Of a stretch of 64,000 nt of DNA, positions 42,797 through 52,540 are shown piece after piece. Each line of letters opens with the position of its first letter. The stretch's first letter is position 1. Under the pieces are notes generated by a model, which had not been told where the DNA came from, made no database searches, and worked only from the letters and a program-made list of their open reading frames with translations. The position numbers and the translations under genes are program-made. This stretch comes from Burkholderia humptydooensis (GTDB lineage Bacteria > Pseudomonadota > Gammaproteobacteria > Burkholderiales > Burkholderiaceae), in the NCBI RefSeq assembly GCF_001513745.1, contig NZ_CP013382.1:62001-126000 (forward strand), in the 5' to 3' direction.

Positions 42797-43216
42797 TCAC
42801 TCGCCGATCAGATGCAGCACCACATCACGCCGATGCGGCGCGCGCCGATGCTCGAACAGATAGATGCCCTGCCACGCGCCGAGCACCATGCGCCCATGCT
42901 CGACGGGAATCGATAGCTGCACCTGCGTGAGCGCCGTGCGCAGATGCGCCGGCATGTCGTCGGCGCCTTCGGTGTCGTGCTCGTAGCGCGTATCGTCCTC
43001 GGGCGCGAGGGCCGCGAAATATCGCTCGAGGTCGCGCTGCACCGATGGGTCCGCGTTCTCCTGGATCAGCAGCGAAGCGGACGTGTGCCGGCAGAACACG
43101 GTGAGCAGGCCCGTGCTGATCGACTGCAATTCGACGAACGCGCGCACTTGCGGCGTGAACTCGACGAGACCGCATCCGCGCGCCTCGACGGTGATGTGTT
43201 GAATCGACTGTTGCAT
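42797..43216 (-). CDS. YjbQ-family protein (UPF0047)
   Basis: 139 residues. Family hallmarks: TGLLTVFCRHTSASLLIQENADPSV, RYEHDTEGADDMPAHLRTAL, LSIPVEHGRMVLGAWQGIYLFEHR. His and Glu residues of these motifs form a conserved metal-like pocket. Members have weak thiamine-phosphate synthase activity, but their true role is unclear. Followed by a thioredoxin-like gene on the same strand, 33 bp upstream. Confidence 0.92.
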   Translation of the reverse strand: MQQSIQHITVEARGCGLVEFTPQVRAFVELQSISTGLLTVFCRHTSASLLIQENADPSVQRDLERYFAALAPEDDTRYEHDTEGADDMPAHLRTALTQVQLSIPVEHGRMVLGAWQGIYLFEHRRAPHRRDVVLHLIGE

Positions 43217-43249
43217 GGCGATGGGCGTAGAGGGTTCATACCAGCGGGT

Positions 43250-43579
43250 TCATACCAGCGCGGCGAAGCCGATGGATTCGATCTGCTCGGCATCGGTCGG
43301 GCGGACGACGCGCGCCACTTCGGCGCCGTCGCGCAGGAACACCAGCGTCGGCCAGAGCTTGATCCCGAACGAGCGGCCGAGCGGCCGGCCGGGGCCGTCT
43401 TCGATTTTCAGGTGTCGAACCTCGGCGTGCGCGGAAAACGCGTCGCGAATTGCGGGCTGGGCGCCCGCGCAGATGCCGCACCAGTTGGCGCCGAATTCGA
43501 TGACGGTCGCGCCGGCGAGCGCATCGACTTCCGCGCGCGTGGGCGCGTCGGCGGCATAGGCTTGTGGAGGGGTCATCAT
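43250..43579 (-). CDS. Thioredoxin-family protein
   Basis: 109 residues from ATG 43579 (second ATG at 43576). The active site is WCGIC in EFGANWCGICAGAQPAI, different from the classical WCGPC. The cis-Pro loop is FGIKLWPTLVFLRDGAEV. Cytosolic disulfide reductant or oxidant. The long frame upstream to 43984 is not coding by composition. Likely cotranscribed with the YjbQ gene. Confidence 0.85.
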   Translation of the reverse strand: MMTPPQAYAADAPTRAEVDALAGATVIEFGANWCGICAGAQPAIRDAFSAHAEVRHLKIEDGPGRPLGRSFGIKLWPTLVFLRDGAEVARVVRPTDAEQIESIGFAALV

Positions 43580-43965
43580 GGCTCCGTGGGCTTGGCAAAG
43601 GCATGGTTGCGTCGTGTCGTGGCCGTCGTCGAGGCCAGCGGTTTTACTGTAGTCGAAAAAGGGCGCGATTACACGGGGCGTTGCCCGGCTCGCCGCCGCG
43701 ACGCGTGACGTATCCGTCGATCTTGCAAGAAGCGAACCCGGACCGGGCGATGGGACGGGCGTTTCTTCAACGTCGGCAAGCGGCGGGCCGGGAATCTTGT
43801 CGACGGAATGCAAATCCGTCGCGTTGGCGCGAGAGCAAACTACGATCACGACTTGGGGGCGGTGCGGCGAGCGTTTTCTCGATGCGGAGCCTAGAATGGG
43901 CTGTAGCGTCTGCACCTTGGTGCGAAACCAGCCGATTTTTCCTCCTGCTAGCGACCGAAGCGGAC

Positions 43966-44658
43966 ATGAATATTCACAACGCACACTTCATTCGCCCGGC
44001 GCTGGGCGCACTTTGCATCGCTTCGCTGGCGTCGCTTCATGGGTGCGGCGGCGAGGCATGCTTCGGTTTCGACGGTTGCTTCAACGATGGCGGCGTGCAG
44101 ACCGTCACGCTGTCCGGCACCGCCGCCACCGGCCGGGCGCTCGCCAGCGCGACGGTCAACGTCGACTGCGCACAGGGCTCGGCCGCGACGCTGTCCGACG
44201 GCGGCGGCCACTATGGCGTCACGTTCGACGCCACACTCCCCTGTGTCATCACCGTGACCTCCGGCGGCGCGAGCCTGCATTCGCTGGCATACGCCGGCGG
44301 CACGTTCAATACGACGCCCGAGACCGAGCTGATGCTCGTCTACCTCGCTGCGCAGCTTGGCACGAGCGCGGCCCGCTTGGTCGGCGATCTGCCGAACAAT
44401 TCGCGCTTCCAGCAGACGCTGGAGAATCAGACCGATGTGCTGGCCGCGCAAACGGCCGTCGTCGCGAACCTCCAGCAGCGCTATGCGGTCACGTTCGCGA
44501 CGCCGGCGTTTTTGACGACGCCGTTTTTTGTCGGACAGCCGGGTGTCGACGGCGACCTCGGCGCGCTCGCGAACGCGGGCGCGATCGACGCCAACGGCAT
44601 GCCCGATGCCGCCGCCGTGTCGCTGCTGCAACAGGCGGGCGCCGCGCATCCGCTGTGA
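43966..44658 (+). CDS. Hypothetical lipoprotein
   Basis: 230 residues from ATG 43966. Signal with lipobox SLASLHGC, lipidated Cys at residue 27. The mature start is Cys- and Gly-rich (GGEACFGFDGCFNDGG); next comes a Ig-like VTLSGTAATGRALASATVNVDC stretch, and then a mostly helical part. No family recognised beyond this. Likely anchored to the outer membrane. It is convergent with the decayed oxidase locus. Confidence 0.75.
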   Translation: MNIHNAHFIRPALGALCIASLASLHGCGGEACFGFDGCFNDGGVQTVTLSGTAATGRALASATVNVDCAQGSAATLSDGGGHYGVTFDATLPCVITVTSGGASLHSLAYAGGTFNTTPETELMLVYLAAQLGTSAARLVGDLPNNSRFQQTLENQTDVLAAQTAVVANLQQRYAVTFATPAFLTTPFFVGQPGVDGDLGALANAGAIDANGMPDAAAVSLLQQAGAAHPL

Positions 44659-44659
44659 G

Positions 44660-45150
44660 CGCCCGATTCGCCTCCGTGGCGACATACCGCCGTTGCGCCA
44701 GCGTGACATGCCGCCCGATGGACGCCGCATCGCCGCCATGCCGTATCCGTATCCCGGGATTGCGTCCGCTCTCGAACGCCACCGTCGCCCAGCGCGGATT
44801 CCAGTCGTATCGCCGGAGCTTCGCGCCGTCGCATCGAGTCACTTCGAGGCGCCGCCCGGTCAGCACGACGCAGTCGTAATCGACGGCGCGCCGCGCATAC
44901 ATCAAGAAGCACCCGCCGATGGCGACGGCTTCGCCGATCGCGAACGGCGTCGCGATCGCCGGCGTGAGCGCGGCCAGCAGGCCCATCGACAGCAACGACT
45001 GGCGCGGCGACAACGCGCAATTTCGCCGCAGCATCCACACCTGGCGATTCGCGTTCGCACGCGCATACCGCCGCGTCTTGCCCATGTACGTCGTCGGCAG
45101 CGCGACCCGGAACAGGAAGTACGCCTGCATCAGTCCGAACGCGAATGCGC
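44660..45150 (-). pseudogene. DUF2244-family protein gene, part of a wrecked oxidase locus
   Basis: In the minus frame after [21 protein letters not shown] the sequence reads RQVWMLRRNCALSPRQSLLSMG, AIATPFAIGEAVAIGGCFLMY, DYDCVVLTGRRLEVTRCDG and RYDWNPRWATVAFESGRN. This is the pattern of DUF2244, small membrane proteins next to cytochrome c oxidase genes. No start codon with a ribosome site separates it from the oxidase remnant, and its 3' end runs into the convergent lipoprotein. It may be a fused leftover. Confidence 0.55.
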
Positions 45151-45529
45151 CGATCGTCGCGATCTGATCCATGATCGACGACGCGCCGGCGATGTGAATC
45201 GCGAAGATCGACAGAGGTCCATGCCTGGGCCCATCTGCGTCGAGAGCGGCGCGTACATCGTCCAGCCGGCGGCCGGCGCGCCGCCCGGCACGAAGAACGA
45301 GCCGATCAGCAGCGCGCTCGACACCGGCAGCAGCCAGAAGCTGGAGTTGTTCATCCGCGCGAATCATCAGCGCCATCACGCCGCCGATCATCAGATTGAT
45401 GACCGAGAACAGCAGATACAGCGTGCCGATGTCCTTGTGATTCGTCGCGAACAGCCAGCGGCATCAGCCGGTCGGTATGGGATGCGCGACGGCGTCGAGG
45501 TCCGCCGCGCCGGTCGTCGTTTCGCTCAT
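45151..45529 (-). pseudogene. ctaD: Cytochrome c oxidase subunit I remnant
   Basis: From ATG 45529 it reads SETTTGAADLDAVAHPIPTG, then an in-frame TGA, then RWLFATNHKDIGTLYLLFS and [15 protein letters not shown], the start of subunit I. The family continues out of frame as [20 protein letters not shown] and [16 protein letters not shown], returns to frame at [14 protein letters not shown], and then jumps to [20 protein letters not shown], a last-helix-like segment. So there is a nonsense codon (where Trp is expected), two compensating frameshifts and a large internal deletion. The heme-ligand helices are missing. Confidence 0.8.
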
Positions 45530-45652
45530 CGTGTGCTTGCCTCGTTCTCGTGATTCCGGAGCGCGGATTCGCGCGCCGCGCGCATCGCCGGCATCCGCTG
45601 CGCGCGATGCGGGCGCGGCCCGATGTGCGATCCGTATGTAAATAGACAGACC

Positions 45653-48079
45653 CTAGAACAACTGCCCCTGCCCGGAGATCACCGACTCGAAATCGTCGCG
45701 CACGAACGGAAGAATCGCGTCGGCGACGGGCTGAAGCTGCCGGCTCACGTAGAACGCGTAATCGATCGGCATGCGAAGCGTCTCGAGCGGCTCGGGGCCG
45801 GCCGTCGTCATCACGTAGCTGATCCATCCGCCGCGCTGGTACTGGAGCGGGCGCCCCTGTTCGCGGTTGAACGCGTCGGCGACGCGCGCGGCGCGCACGT
45901 GCGGCGGCACGTTGCGCTCGTAATCGCGAAGCGGCCGGCGCAGCCGCTTGCGGTAGACGAGCTGCCCGTCGAATTCGCCGGCGAGCGTGCGGCGCACGTA
46001 TTCACGGATGAAAGCGCGATACGGCTCGCGCTTGAAGACGAGCCGGTACAGCTCCCGCTGGAACTGCTGCGCGAGCGGCGTCCAGTCGGTCCGCACGGTT
46101 TCGAGGCCCTTGAACACGACGTCCTCGCCGCCATCCGCCGCGATGACGAGGCCCGCGTAGCGTTTCTTGCTGCCTTCCTCCGCGCCGCGCACGGTCGGCA
46201 TCAGGAAGCGATGGTAGTGCCGCTCGTACTGGAGCTCAAGCGCGCTGTCGAGCCCGAAGCGCTCCGCCAGGTGCGCGCGCCACCAGCCGTTGACGTGCCC
46301 GACGAGCGCGCGGCCGATGCGGTCCGCTTCGTCGCCGGCGTGCGCGCGCTTGAGCCAGACGAACGTCGAATCGGTGTCGCCGTAGATCACGTCGTAGCCT
46401 TGCGCCTCGATCAGCTCGCGCGTCTTGTGCATGATCTCGTGGCCGCGCATCGTGATCGACGACGCGAGCCGCGGATCGAAGAACCGGCATCCGGACGAGC
46501 CGAGCACGCCGTAGAACGCGTTCATGATGATCTTCAGCGCCTGCGACAGCGGCTGATTGCGCTGGCGCTTCGCGAGCTCGCGGCCTTCCCAGACGCGGCG
46601 CACGATGTCCGGCAGGCAATGGCGGCTGCGCGAGAAGCGCGCGCCGAGAAAGCCGGGCACCGATTCGGCGTCTTCGGGATGGGCGGCGCCTTCGATGAGC
46701 CCGACGGGATCGATCAGGAAGCTGCGGATGATCGACGGATACAGGCTCTTGTAATCGAGCACGAGCACCGAATCGTAGAGGCCGGGCCGCGAATCCATCA
46801 CGAAGCCGCCGGGACTCGTGTCGCCGGTCACGTCGCCGAGGTTCGGCGCGACGTAGCCGAGCCGGTGCATCCTCGGCATGTACAGATGCGTGAACGCGGC
46901 GACCGAGCCGCCGATGCGGTCGGCCGGCAGCCCGGTGACGGCCGCGCGCTCGAGCATGAACGGCAGCAGGTCCGCCTTCTCGAAAATGCGTGTGACGAGC
47001 TCGCAGTCCTTCAGGTTGTAGCGCGCGAGCGCGGGCTTGTCGCAATCGAAACGGCGCTGGATTTCGTCCATGCGCTGGTACGGATTGTCGATCGCCTTGC
47101 CTTCGCCGAGCAGCGCCTGCGCGACGTATTCGAGGCTGAACGACGGAAAGGTCCACGTCGCGGATTTCAGCGCGTCGATGCCGTCGATCACGAGCCGCCC
47201 GGCCGCCGCCGCGAAGAAATGGTCGGGCTGCTGGCCGTGCGCGCGCCAGTCGAGCACGCCGCCGCCGCGGCCGAGCCGCAACGGCACGCGGTACTGCACG
47301 GCGTGCGCCTGCAGTACGCGCAAGTCGAACTGCACGAGGTTCCAGCCGATGATCGCGTCCGGATCGTGCCGCGCGAGCCAGTCGTTCAGCCGCTCGATCA
47401 GCGCCGGCCGGCTGTCGCAGTAGTCGAGCCGGAAATCGACGTCGCGCGCGTCGCCGTTCGCCGGCCCGAGCATGAAGACCTGCCGCTCGCCGCATCCCTC
47501 GAGCGCGATCGAATAGAGCTCGCCCTGCGCGCTCGTCTCGATGTCGAGCGACACGCAGCGCAGCGCCGGACGATAGTCGCCGCCGGGTTTCAGTTCGCCG
47601 TCGCGCAGCGCGCCATTGTCATCGCCATTGCCGTCGCCGTCGGGCGCGCCGCGAAACCGGACGGGCGCGGTGATGAAGCGCTCCATCATGTAGCGCTCCG
47701 GCGGCAGGACGTCAGCTTCGTAGACGTCGACGCCCGACTGGCTCAGGCGCTTCTTCAGCGCGGCGAGGCGGCGGTATCGGCGGCAATAGAGTCCGACGAC
47801 CGGGCGTCGGCGGAAATCGCGCAGCGCAAGCGGGCGCAGCACGGCGTCCGGGGCGCCCTGAACGCCCTGAAGCGCGCGCTCGGCCTGCTCCTGCTGCTCG
47901 GCGGGGATGAACGCGACCGATTCCTGCGCGCGCAGGCGGACCCGGCGCGCACCGCGCGCGGTCGCCAGCCAGAACTCGACCTCGGTGCCCTGCGCCGTGT
48001 CCCGCCAGTGGCGGGTGAGAATGAAGCCCTCTTCGAATTCCGTCAAAACGGGTTCTCTATCTGCTCTATCTGTCGACAT
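45653..48079 (-). CDS. polB: DNA polymerase II (family B)
   Basis: 808 residues from ATG 48079. The 3'-5' exonuclease motif is [15 protein letters not shown] with Asp/Glu near residue 184; [14 protein letters not shown] and the [13 protein letters not shown] region follow. Polymerase motif A is [13 protein letters not shown] near 438, motif B region [17 protein letters not shown], motif [14 protein letters not shown] near 565, with KKRYAGLV after it. A translesion/repair polymerase, SOS-induced in E. coli. I found no clear LexA box upstream. Full length compared with the family (about 790). Confidence 0.95.
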   Translation of the reverse strand: MSTDRADREPVLTEFEEGFILTRHWRDTAQGTEVEFWLATARGARRVRLRAQESVAFIPAEQQEQAERALQGVQGAPDAVLRPLALRDFRRRPVVGLYCRRYRRLAALKKRLSQSGVDVYEADVLPPERYMMERFITAPVRFRGAPDGDGNGDDNGALRDGELKPGGDYRPALRCVSLDIETSAQGELYSIALEGCGERQVFMLGPANGDARDVDFRLDYCDSRPALIERLNDWLARHDPDAIIGWNLVQFDLRVLQAHAVQYRVPLRLGRGGGVLDWRAHGQQPDHFFAAAAGRLVIDGIDALKSATWTFPSFSLEYVAQALLGEGKAIDNPYQRMDEIQRRFDCDKPALARYNLKDCELVTRIFEKADLLPFMLERAAVTGLPADRIGGSVAAFTHLYMPRMHRLGYVAPNLGDVTGDTSPGGFVMDSRPGLYDSVLVLDYKSLYPSIIRSFLIDPVGLIEGAAHPEDAESVPGFLGARFSRSRHCLPDIVRRVWEGRELAKRQRNQPLSQALKIIMNAFYGVLGSSGCRFFDPRLASSITMRGHEIMHKTRELIEAQGYDVIYGDTDSTFVWLKRAHAGDEADRIGRALVGHVNGWWRAHLAERFGLDSALELQYERHYHRFLMPTVRGAEEGSKKRYAGLVIAADGGEDVVFKGLETVRTDWTPLAQQFQRELYRLVFKREPYRAFIREYVRRTLAGEFDGQLVYRKRLRRPLRDYERNVPPHVRAARVADAFNREQGRPLQYQRGGWISYVMTTAGPEPLETLRMPIDYAFYVSRQLQPVADAILPFVRDDFESVISGQGQLF

Positions 48080-48307
48080 GCCGCTGCGGGATTGTAGCGC
48101 CGGGGGGCGCACGTGCGGCGTGCGGCCGCCGATTCGGTCGGCGAGCGCGGTCGCCGTGGTTCAGCCGCTCGGGAACGTTCGCCGGATTGGGCGTTTGCCT
48201 AATATATAACGTCAGGCATGCTTCGCAGTCATGCATTCGCCCGATGAATCCCTGGGGCGACGTGCCTACCATACGCATCACACGATACAAACGATTCGGA
48301 GACACGC

Positions 48308-49633
48308 ATGAACCCTCTCTCGTCCGTTGCGGCACGGCCCGCATCGGAACCGCTGAACGACGGCTATCGCAAGGTCACGTTGCGGCTGATCCCGTTGATC
48401 TTCGTCTGCTACCTGTTCAACTACCTCGACCGCGTGAACGTCGGCTTCGCGAAGCTGCAGATGCTGGGCGACCTGAACATGAGCGAGACCGTCTACGGTC
48501 TCGGCGCGGGCATCTTCTTCGTCGGCTACGTGCTCGCGGGCGTGCCGAGCAATCTGGTGTTGCGGCGCGTCGGCGCGCGCGCGTGGATCGCGATCATCAT
48601 GATCGTGTGGGGCGCGCTGTCGTCGGCGCTGCTGCTCGTGAAGACGCCGGCGTCGTTCTATACGCTGCGCTTCTTCACCGGCATCGCGGAAGCCGGGTTC
48701 TTCCCGGGCATGGTGCTGTATCTGACGCAATGGTTCAGCGCCGAGCACCGCGGCCGCGCGATCGCGCTCTTCATGTCGGCGATCCCGATCTCCGGCGTGA
48801 TCGGCGGCCCGCTGTCGGGCTGGATGCTCGATCGCTTCTCGGCGGGCCAAGGCGGGCTCGCCGGCTGGCAGTGGCTGTTCCTGTTGCAGGGCGCGCCGAC
48901 GATCGTGCTCGGCGCCGCGGTGTTCGTGTTTCTCGAGGACCGGATCGACGACGCGCGCTGGCTGTCGGGCGACGAGAAGGCCGCGCTCACCCGCGCGATC
49001 GCGACGACGGCCGCCGACGCCGCCCTCGCATCGTCCGGCCGGCCGCACACGTTGCGCGACATCCTGCTGAACGCCTCCGTGTGGAAATTCGGCGTCGTCT
49101 ATTTCAGCATCCAGATGGGCGTGTACGCGATCAACTTCTGGCTGCCGTCGATCATCCGCTCGCTCGGCGTCGGCGGTAGCGGCGCGATCGGCTGGCTGAG
49201 CGCGATCCCGTACCTGTTCGCGTGCGTCGCGATGATCGCCGTCGGCAAATCGGCCGATGCGCGGCAGGAGCGCCGCTGGCATCTGAGCGTGCCGATGGCG
49301 GTCGGCGTCGCGGGGCTGCTGATGGCCGCGCAATCGGGCAACGCGATCGTGCCCGCGATGATCGGCCTCGTGCTCGCGACGGCCGGCGCGCTCACCGCGC
49401 TCGCGATGTTCTGGCCGCTGCCGACGCTCGTGCTGACGGGTACGGCCGCGGCGGGCGGCGTCGCGCTGATCAACTCGCTCGGGCAGGTTGCCGGCTTCGT
49501 GAGCCCCTACATCGTCGGCTGGATCAAGGACGCGACGCAGCGCACCGATCTCGCGCTCTACATCCTGTCGAGCACGATGGTCGTCGGCATCGTGCTCGTG
49601 ATGCGCACGCACGCGCGGCGCGCCGGCCGCTGA
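48308..49633 (+). CDS. MFS transporter, anion:cation symporter family (glucarate/tartrate-like)
   Basis: 441 residues. The first helix region VCYLFNYLDRVNVGFAKLQM, then VYGLGAGIFFVGYVLAGVPSN, RFFTGIAEAGFFPGMVLYLT and WFSAEHRGRAIALFMSA are typical of the ACS group that imports sugar acids and hydroxy acids. Twelve hydrophobic segments. First gene of a cluster with glycerate kinase, pyruvate kinase and a CdaR-type regulator, so glycerate, tartronate or a sugar diacid is the likely cargo. The gap to the next gene is 81 bp. Confidence 0.88.
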   Translation: MNPLSSVAARPASEPLNDGYRKVTLRLIPLIFVCYLFNYLDRVNVGFAKLQMLGDLNMSETVYGLGAGIFFVGYVLAGVPSNLVLRRVGARAWIAIIMIVWGALSSALLLVKTPASFYTLRFFTGIAEAGFFPGMVLYLTQWFSAEHRGRAIALFMSAIPISGVIGGPLSGWMLDRFSAGQGGLAGWQWLFLLQGAPTIVLGAAVFVFLEDRIDDARWLSGDEKAALTRAIATTAADAALASSGRPHTLRDILLNASVWKFGVVYFSIQMGVYAINFWLPSIIRSLGVGGSGAIGWLSAIPYLFACVAMIAVGKSADARQERRWHLSVPMAVGVAGLLMAAQSGNAIVPAMIGLVLATAGALTALAMFWPLPTLVLTGTAAAGGVALINSLGQVAGFVSPYIVGWIKDATQRTDLALYILSSTMVVGIVLVMRTHARRAGR

Positions 49634-49714
49634 CGCGGGCCACGTCGCGCGTTTCGTCTTTGCATGCTGAGCGCGCGAGCCGCGCGCGTCACCCGTCACC
49701 GAAGAGGTTCGCTG

Positions 49715-50881
49715 ATGAAGATCGTGATTGCTCCCGATTCGTTCAAGGAAAGCCTGACCGCGGTCGAAACGGCGCGGCAGATCGAGGCCGGATTCCGCGA
49801 GGTGTTCGCCGACGCCGATTACCGGTGCCTGCCGATCGCCGACGGCGGCGAAGGCACGGTCGACGCGCTCGTCGCGGCCGCGGGCGGCGAGCGCCGCAGC
49901 GCGAGCGTCGCCGATCCGCTCGGCCGGCCGACGCACGCCGCGTTCGGGGTCCTGCCCGACGGCACCGCCGTGATCGAGATGGCCGAGGCGAGCGGCCTGC
50001 ATCTCGTGTCGCCCGAATCGCGCGATCCGCGCGTCACGTCGAGCCGGGGCACGGGCGAGCTGATCCGCGCGGCGCTCGACGCGGGCGCGCGGCGCTTCAT
50101 CGTCGGCCTCGGCGGCAGCGCGACGAACGACGGCGGCGCGGGCATGCTGCAGGCGCTCGGCGCGCACCTCGCGGACGCCGGCGGCCGGCCGCTCGGCCCG
50201 GGCGGCGCATCGCTCGCGCGGCTCGCGCGCATCGACGCGGCGGGCCTCGACGGCCGGCTTGCCGATTGCACGTTCGAAGTCGCGTGCGACGTCGACAATC
50301 CGCTCGTCGGGCCGAACGGCGCGTCCGCGGTGTTCGGCCCGCAGAAGGGCGCGACGCCGGAAATGGTCGCGGATCTCGACCGGCATCTCGCGCATTTCGC
50401 GGCAATCGTCGCGCGCGACGTGGGCCCGGACGTCGCGCGGCTGCCGGGCGGCGGCGCGGCGGGCGGCCTCGGCGCGGCGATGTCCGCGTTCCTGAACGCG
50501 ACGCTGCGCCCGGGCGTCGAGATCGTCACCGACGCGCTGCGGCTGCGCGACGCGATTCGCGGCGCGAGCCTCGTCGTGACGGGCGAAGGCTGCATCGACG
50601 GCCAGACGCTGCGCGGCAAGGCTCCCATCGGCGTTGCGCGGATCGCGGCCGAATGCGGGGTGCCCGTCGTCGCGATCGGCGGCGCGGTGACGAATCAGGC
50701 CGACGCGCTGTACGCGCACGGCTTCGACGCGGTCTTCGCGTCCGTCCGGCGCGCGTGTACGATCGACGAGGCGCTGCGCGACGCGGCAACGAACGTGCGC
50801 TTCGCGGCGCGCAACGTCGCGGCGGCGATTCGCATCGGCCGGGAGCTCGGCTGTCACGCGTCGCCGCCGCGCGTCGCGTAG
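49715..50881 (+). CDS. garK: Glycerate kinase (type 2, GarK/GlxK)
   Basis: 388 residues from ATG 49715, with AGAGG upstream. Family motifs: KIVIAPDSFKESLTAVETA, PIADGGEGTVDALVAA, FIVGLGGSATNDGGAGMLQALG, ACDVDNPLVGPNGASAVFGPQKG, LPGGGAAGGLGAA and LVVTGEGCIDGQTLRGKAPIG. It phosphorylates D-glycerate to 2-phosphoglycerate, which enolase and the adjacent pyruvate kinase take to pyruvate. Probably cotranscribed with the MFS gene before it and pyk after it (92 bp). Confidence 0.95.
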   Translation: MKIVIAPDSFKESLTAVETARQIEAGFREVFADADYRCLPIADGGEGTVDALVAAAGGERRSASVADPLGRPTHAAFGVLPDGTAVIEMAEASGLHLVSPESRDPRVTSSRGTGELIRAALDAGARRFIVGLGGSATNDGGAGMLQALGAHLADAGGRPLGPGGASLARLARIDAAGLDGRLADCTFEVACDVDNPLVGPNGASAVFGPQKGATPEMVADLDRHLAHFAAIVARDVGPDVARLPGGGAAGGLGAAMSAFLNATLRPGVEIVTDALRLRDAIRGASLVVTGEGCIDGQTLRGKAPIGVARIAAECGVPVVAIGGAVTNQADALYAHGFDAVFASVRRACTIDEALRDAATNVRFAARNVAAAIRIGRELGCHASPPRVA

Positions 50882-50973
50882 CGCACTCGCCACGCATTCA
50901 TCCCGGGCCGCCCGGAAGCGGGCGGCACGATCCACCCGAACCATCCGACTCATTTCCTGCACTGGAACCGGAC

Positions 50974-52428
50974 ATGCGAAACGAAAGCCACACCGGCCGC
51001 GAGCGCCGCCGTTCGACGAAGATCGTCGCGACGCTCGGCCCGTCGAGCTCGACGGAAACCACGATCGAAGCGCTCGCGCGCGCGGGCGCCGACGTGTTCC
51101 GCCTGAACTTCAGCCACGGCGCGCACGCCGATCACGCGGCGCGCCACGCGGCCGTGCGCGCGGTCGAGGCGCGCATCGGGCACCCGATCGGCATCCTGCT
51201 CGATCTGCAGGGCCCGAAGCTGCGGGTCGGGCAGTTCGCGGGCGGACGTGCGCAGATCGCGAAGGGCCAGCCGTTCGTGTTCGACCTGGACCCCGCGCCC
51301 GGCGACGCGCGGCGCGTGTCGCTGCCGCATCCGGAGATCTTCGCCGCCGCGCGCCCCGGCCATCTGCTGCTCGTCGACGACGGCAAGCTGCGGTTTCGCG
51401 TCGACGCGGTGTCGGCGGCGCGCATCGAGACGACCGCGCTGCTCGACGGGATCGTGTCCGACCGCAAGGGCGTGAGCGTGCCCGACGCGCCGCTCGCGAT
51501 TCCGGCGCTGTCCGGGAAGGATCGCGACGATCTGGAATTCGGGCTGTCGCTCGGCGTCGACTGGGTCGCGCTGTCGTTCGTGCAGACCGCGCAGGACGTG
51601 CGCGACGCGCGCGCGCTGATCGGCGCGCGCGCGGCGATCGTCGCGAAGATCGAGAAGCCGCAGGCGGTGGCGAACATCGTCGACATCGTCGACGCCGCCG
51701 ATGCGGTGATGGTCGCGCGCGGCGATCTCGGCGTGGAGATGTCGCTCGAGGACGTGCCGAGCGTGCAGAAGCAGATCATTAGGCTCGCGCGCGCGGCGGG
51801 CAAGCCGGTGATCGTCGCGACGCAGATGCTCGAATCGATGACGCTCGCGCCCACGCCGACGCGCGCGGAGGCGTCCGACGTCGCCGCGGCCGTCTACGAC
51901 GGCGCCGACGCGGTGATGCTGTCCGCGGAATCGGCGTCGGGCCAGTATCCGGTCGAGGCGGTCGACTTCATGCGCAAGATCATCGCGACGACCGAGGCGG
52001 ACCCGATCCAGCCACAACTGATGAAGGCGATCGTCACCGCGCACGCGCCGAACGCGACCGACGCGATCGGCGCGGCGATCGAAGTGGTTTCGGATACGCT
52101 GCGGCTCGGCGTCGCGGTCACGTACACGGCGTCGGGCGCCACGGCGATACGCCTGTCGCGCCTGCGGCCGCGCACGGCGATCCTGAGCCTCACGCCGCGC
52201 GCGGACATCGCGCGGCGGCTCACGCTCGCATGGGGCGTGCGCTCGCGCGTGGCGGTCGAGGCGGCCGGCATCGAGAACATCGTCGAGATCGCGATCGAAG
52301 CCGCGCACGCGGAAGGATTCGCCACCGACGAACGCCCGATCGTCGTCGCCGCAGGCGTGCCGTTCGGCCATCCCGGCTCGACGAACCTGATGCGCATCGT
52401 CTGGCCGACCGAAATGACGCGACAATAG
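50974..52428 (+). CDS. pyk: Pyruvate kinase
   Basis: 484 residues from ATG 50974. Motifs: RSTKIVATLGPSSSTE, DVFRLNFSHGAHADH, LLDLQGPKLRVGQF, IVAKIEKPQAVANI (catalytic Lys), VMVARGDLGVEMS (metal site), PVIVATQMLESM and the C-terminal allosteric domain ending NLMRIVWPTE. It converts PEP and ADP to pyruvate and ATP. It is likely a second pyruvate kinase, serving glycerate breakdown with the upstream kinase. Confidence 0.95.
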   Translation: MRNESHTGRERRRSTKIVATLGPSSSTETTIEALARAGADVFRLNFSHGAHADHAARHAAVRAVEARIGHPIGILLDLQGPKLRVGQFAGGRAQIAKGQPFVFDLDPAPGDARRVSLPHPEIFAAARPGHLLLVDDGKLRFRVDAVSAARIETTALLDGIVSDRKGVSVPDAPLAIPALSGKDRDDLEFGLSLGVDWVALSFVQTAQDVRDARALIGARAAIVAKIEKPQAVANIVDIVDAADAVMVARGDLGVEMSLEDVPSVQKQIIRLARAAGKPVIVATQMLESMTLAPTPTRAEASDVAAAVYDGADAVMLSAESASGQYPVEAVDFMRKIIATTEADPIQPQLMKAIVTAHAPNATDAIGAAIEVVSDTLRLGVAVTYTASGATAIRLSRLRPRTAILSLTPRADIARRLTLAWGVRSRVAVEAAGIENIVEIAIEAAHAEGFATDERPIVVAAGVPFGHPGSTNLMRIVWPTEMTRQ

Positions 52429-52453
52429 GCGTCGGGCCGCACGATGGCCCGCG

Positions 52454-52513
52454 GCCTGCTTCGCCGCCTGCCTTGCAGCCTGCTTTACGGCCTGCTCGAC
52501 GGCCCGCTCGCCG
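52454..52513. repeat. 12-bp imperfect tandem repeat (VNTR candidate)
   Basis: Four 12-bp units beginning GCCTGC (52454, 52466, 52478, 52490) and a fifth degenerate GCCCGC unit at 52502. It lies in the 112-bp gap between pyk and the regulator and may vary among strains. Confidence 0.6.
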
Positions 52514-52540
52514 CCGTTCCTGCCATTCGACCCGACCGCC

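Noticed and set aside
48080..48307. Search for a LexA box before polB
   Set aside because: No CTGT-N8-ACAG-type palindrome was found near the polB start, so SOS control is not claimed.
49222..50973. 5' extension of the pyruvate kinase frame through glycerate kinase and MFS genes
   Set aside because: The extension is out of frame with those genes and has Arg-rich composition; pyruvate kinase homology starts at 50974.
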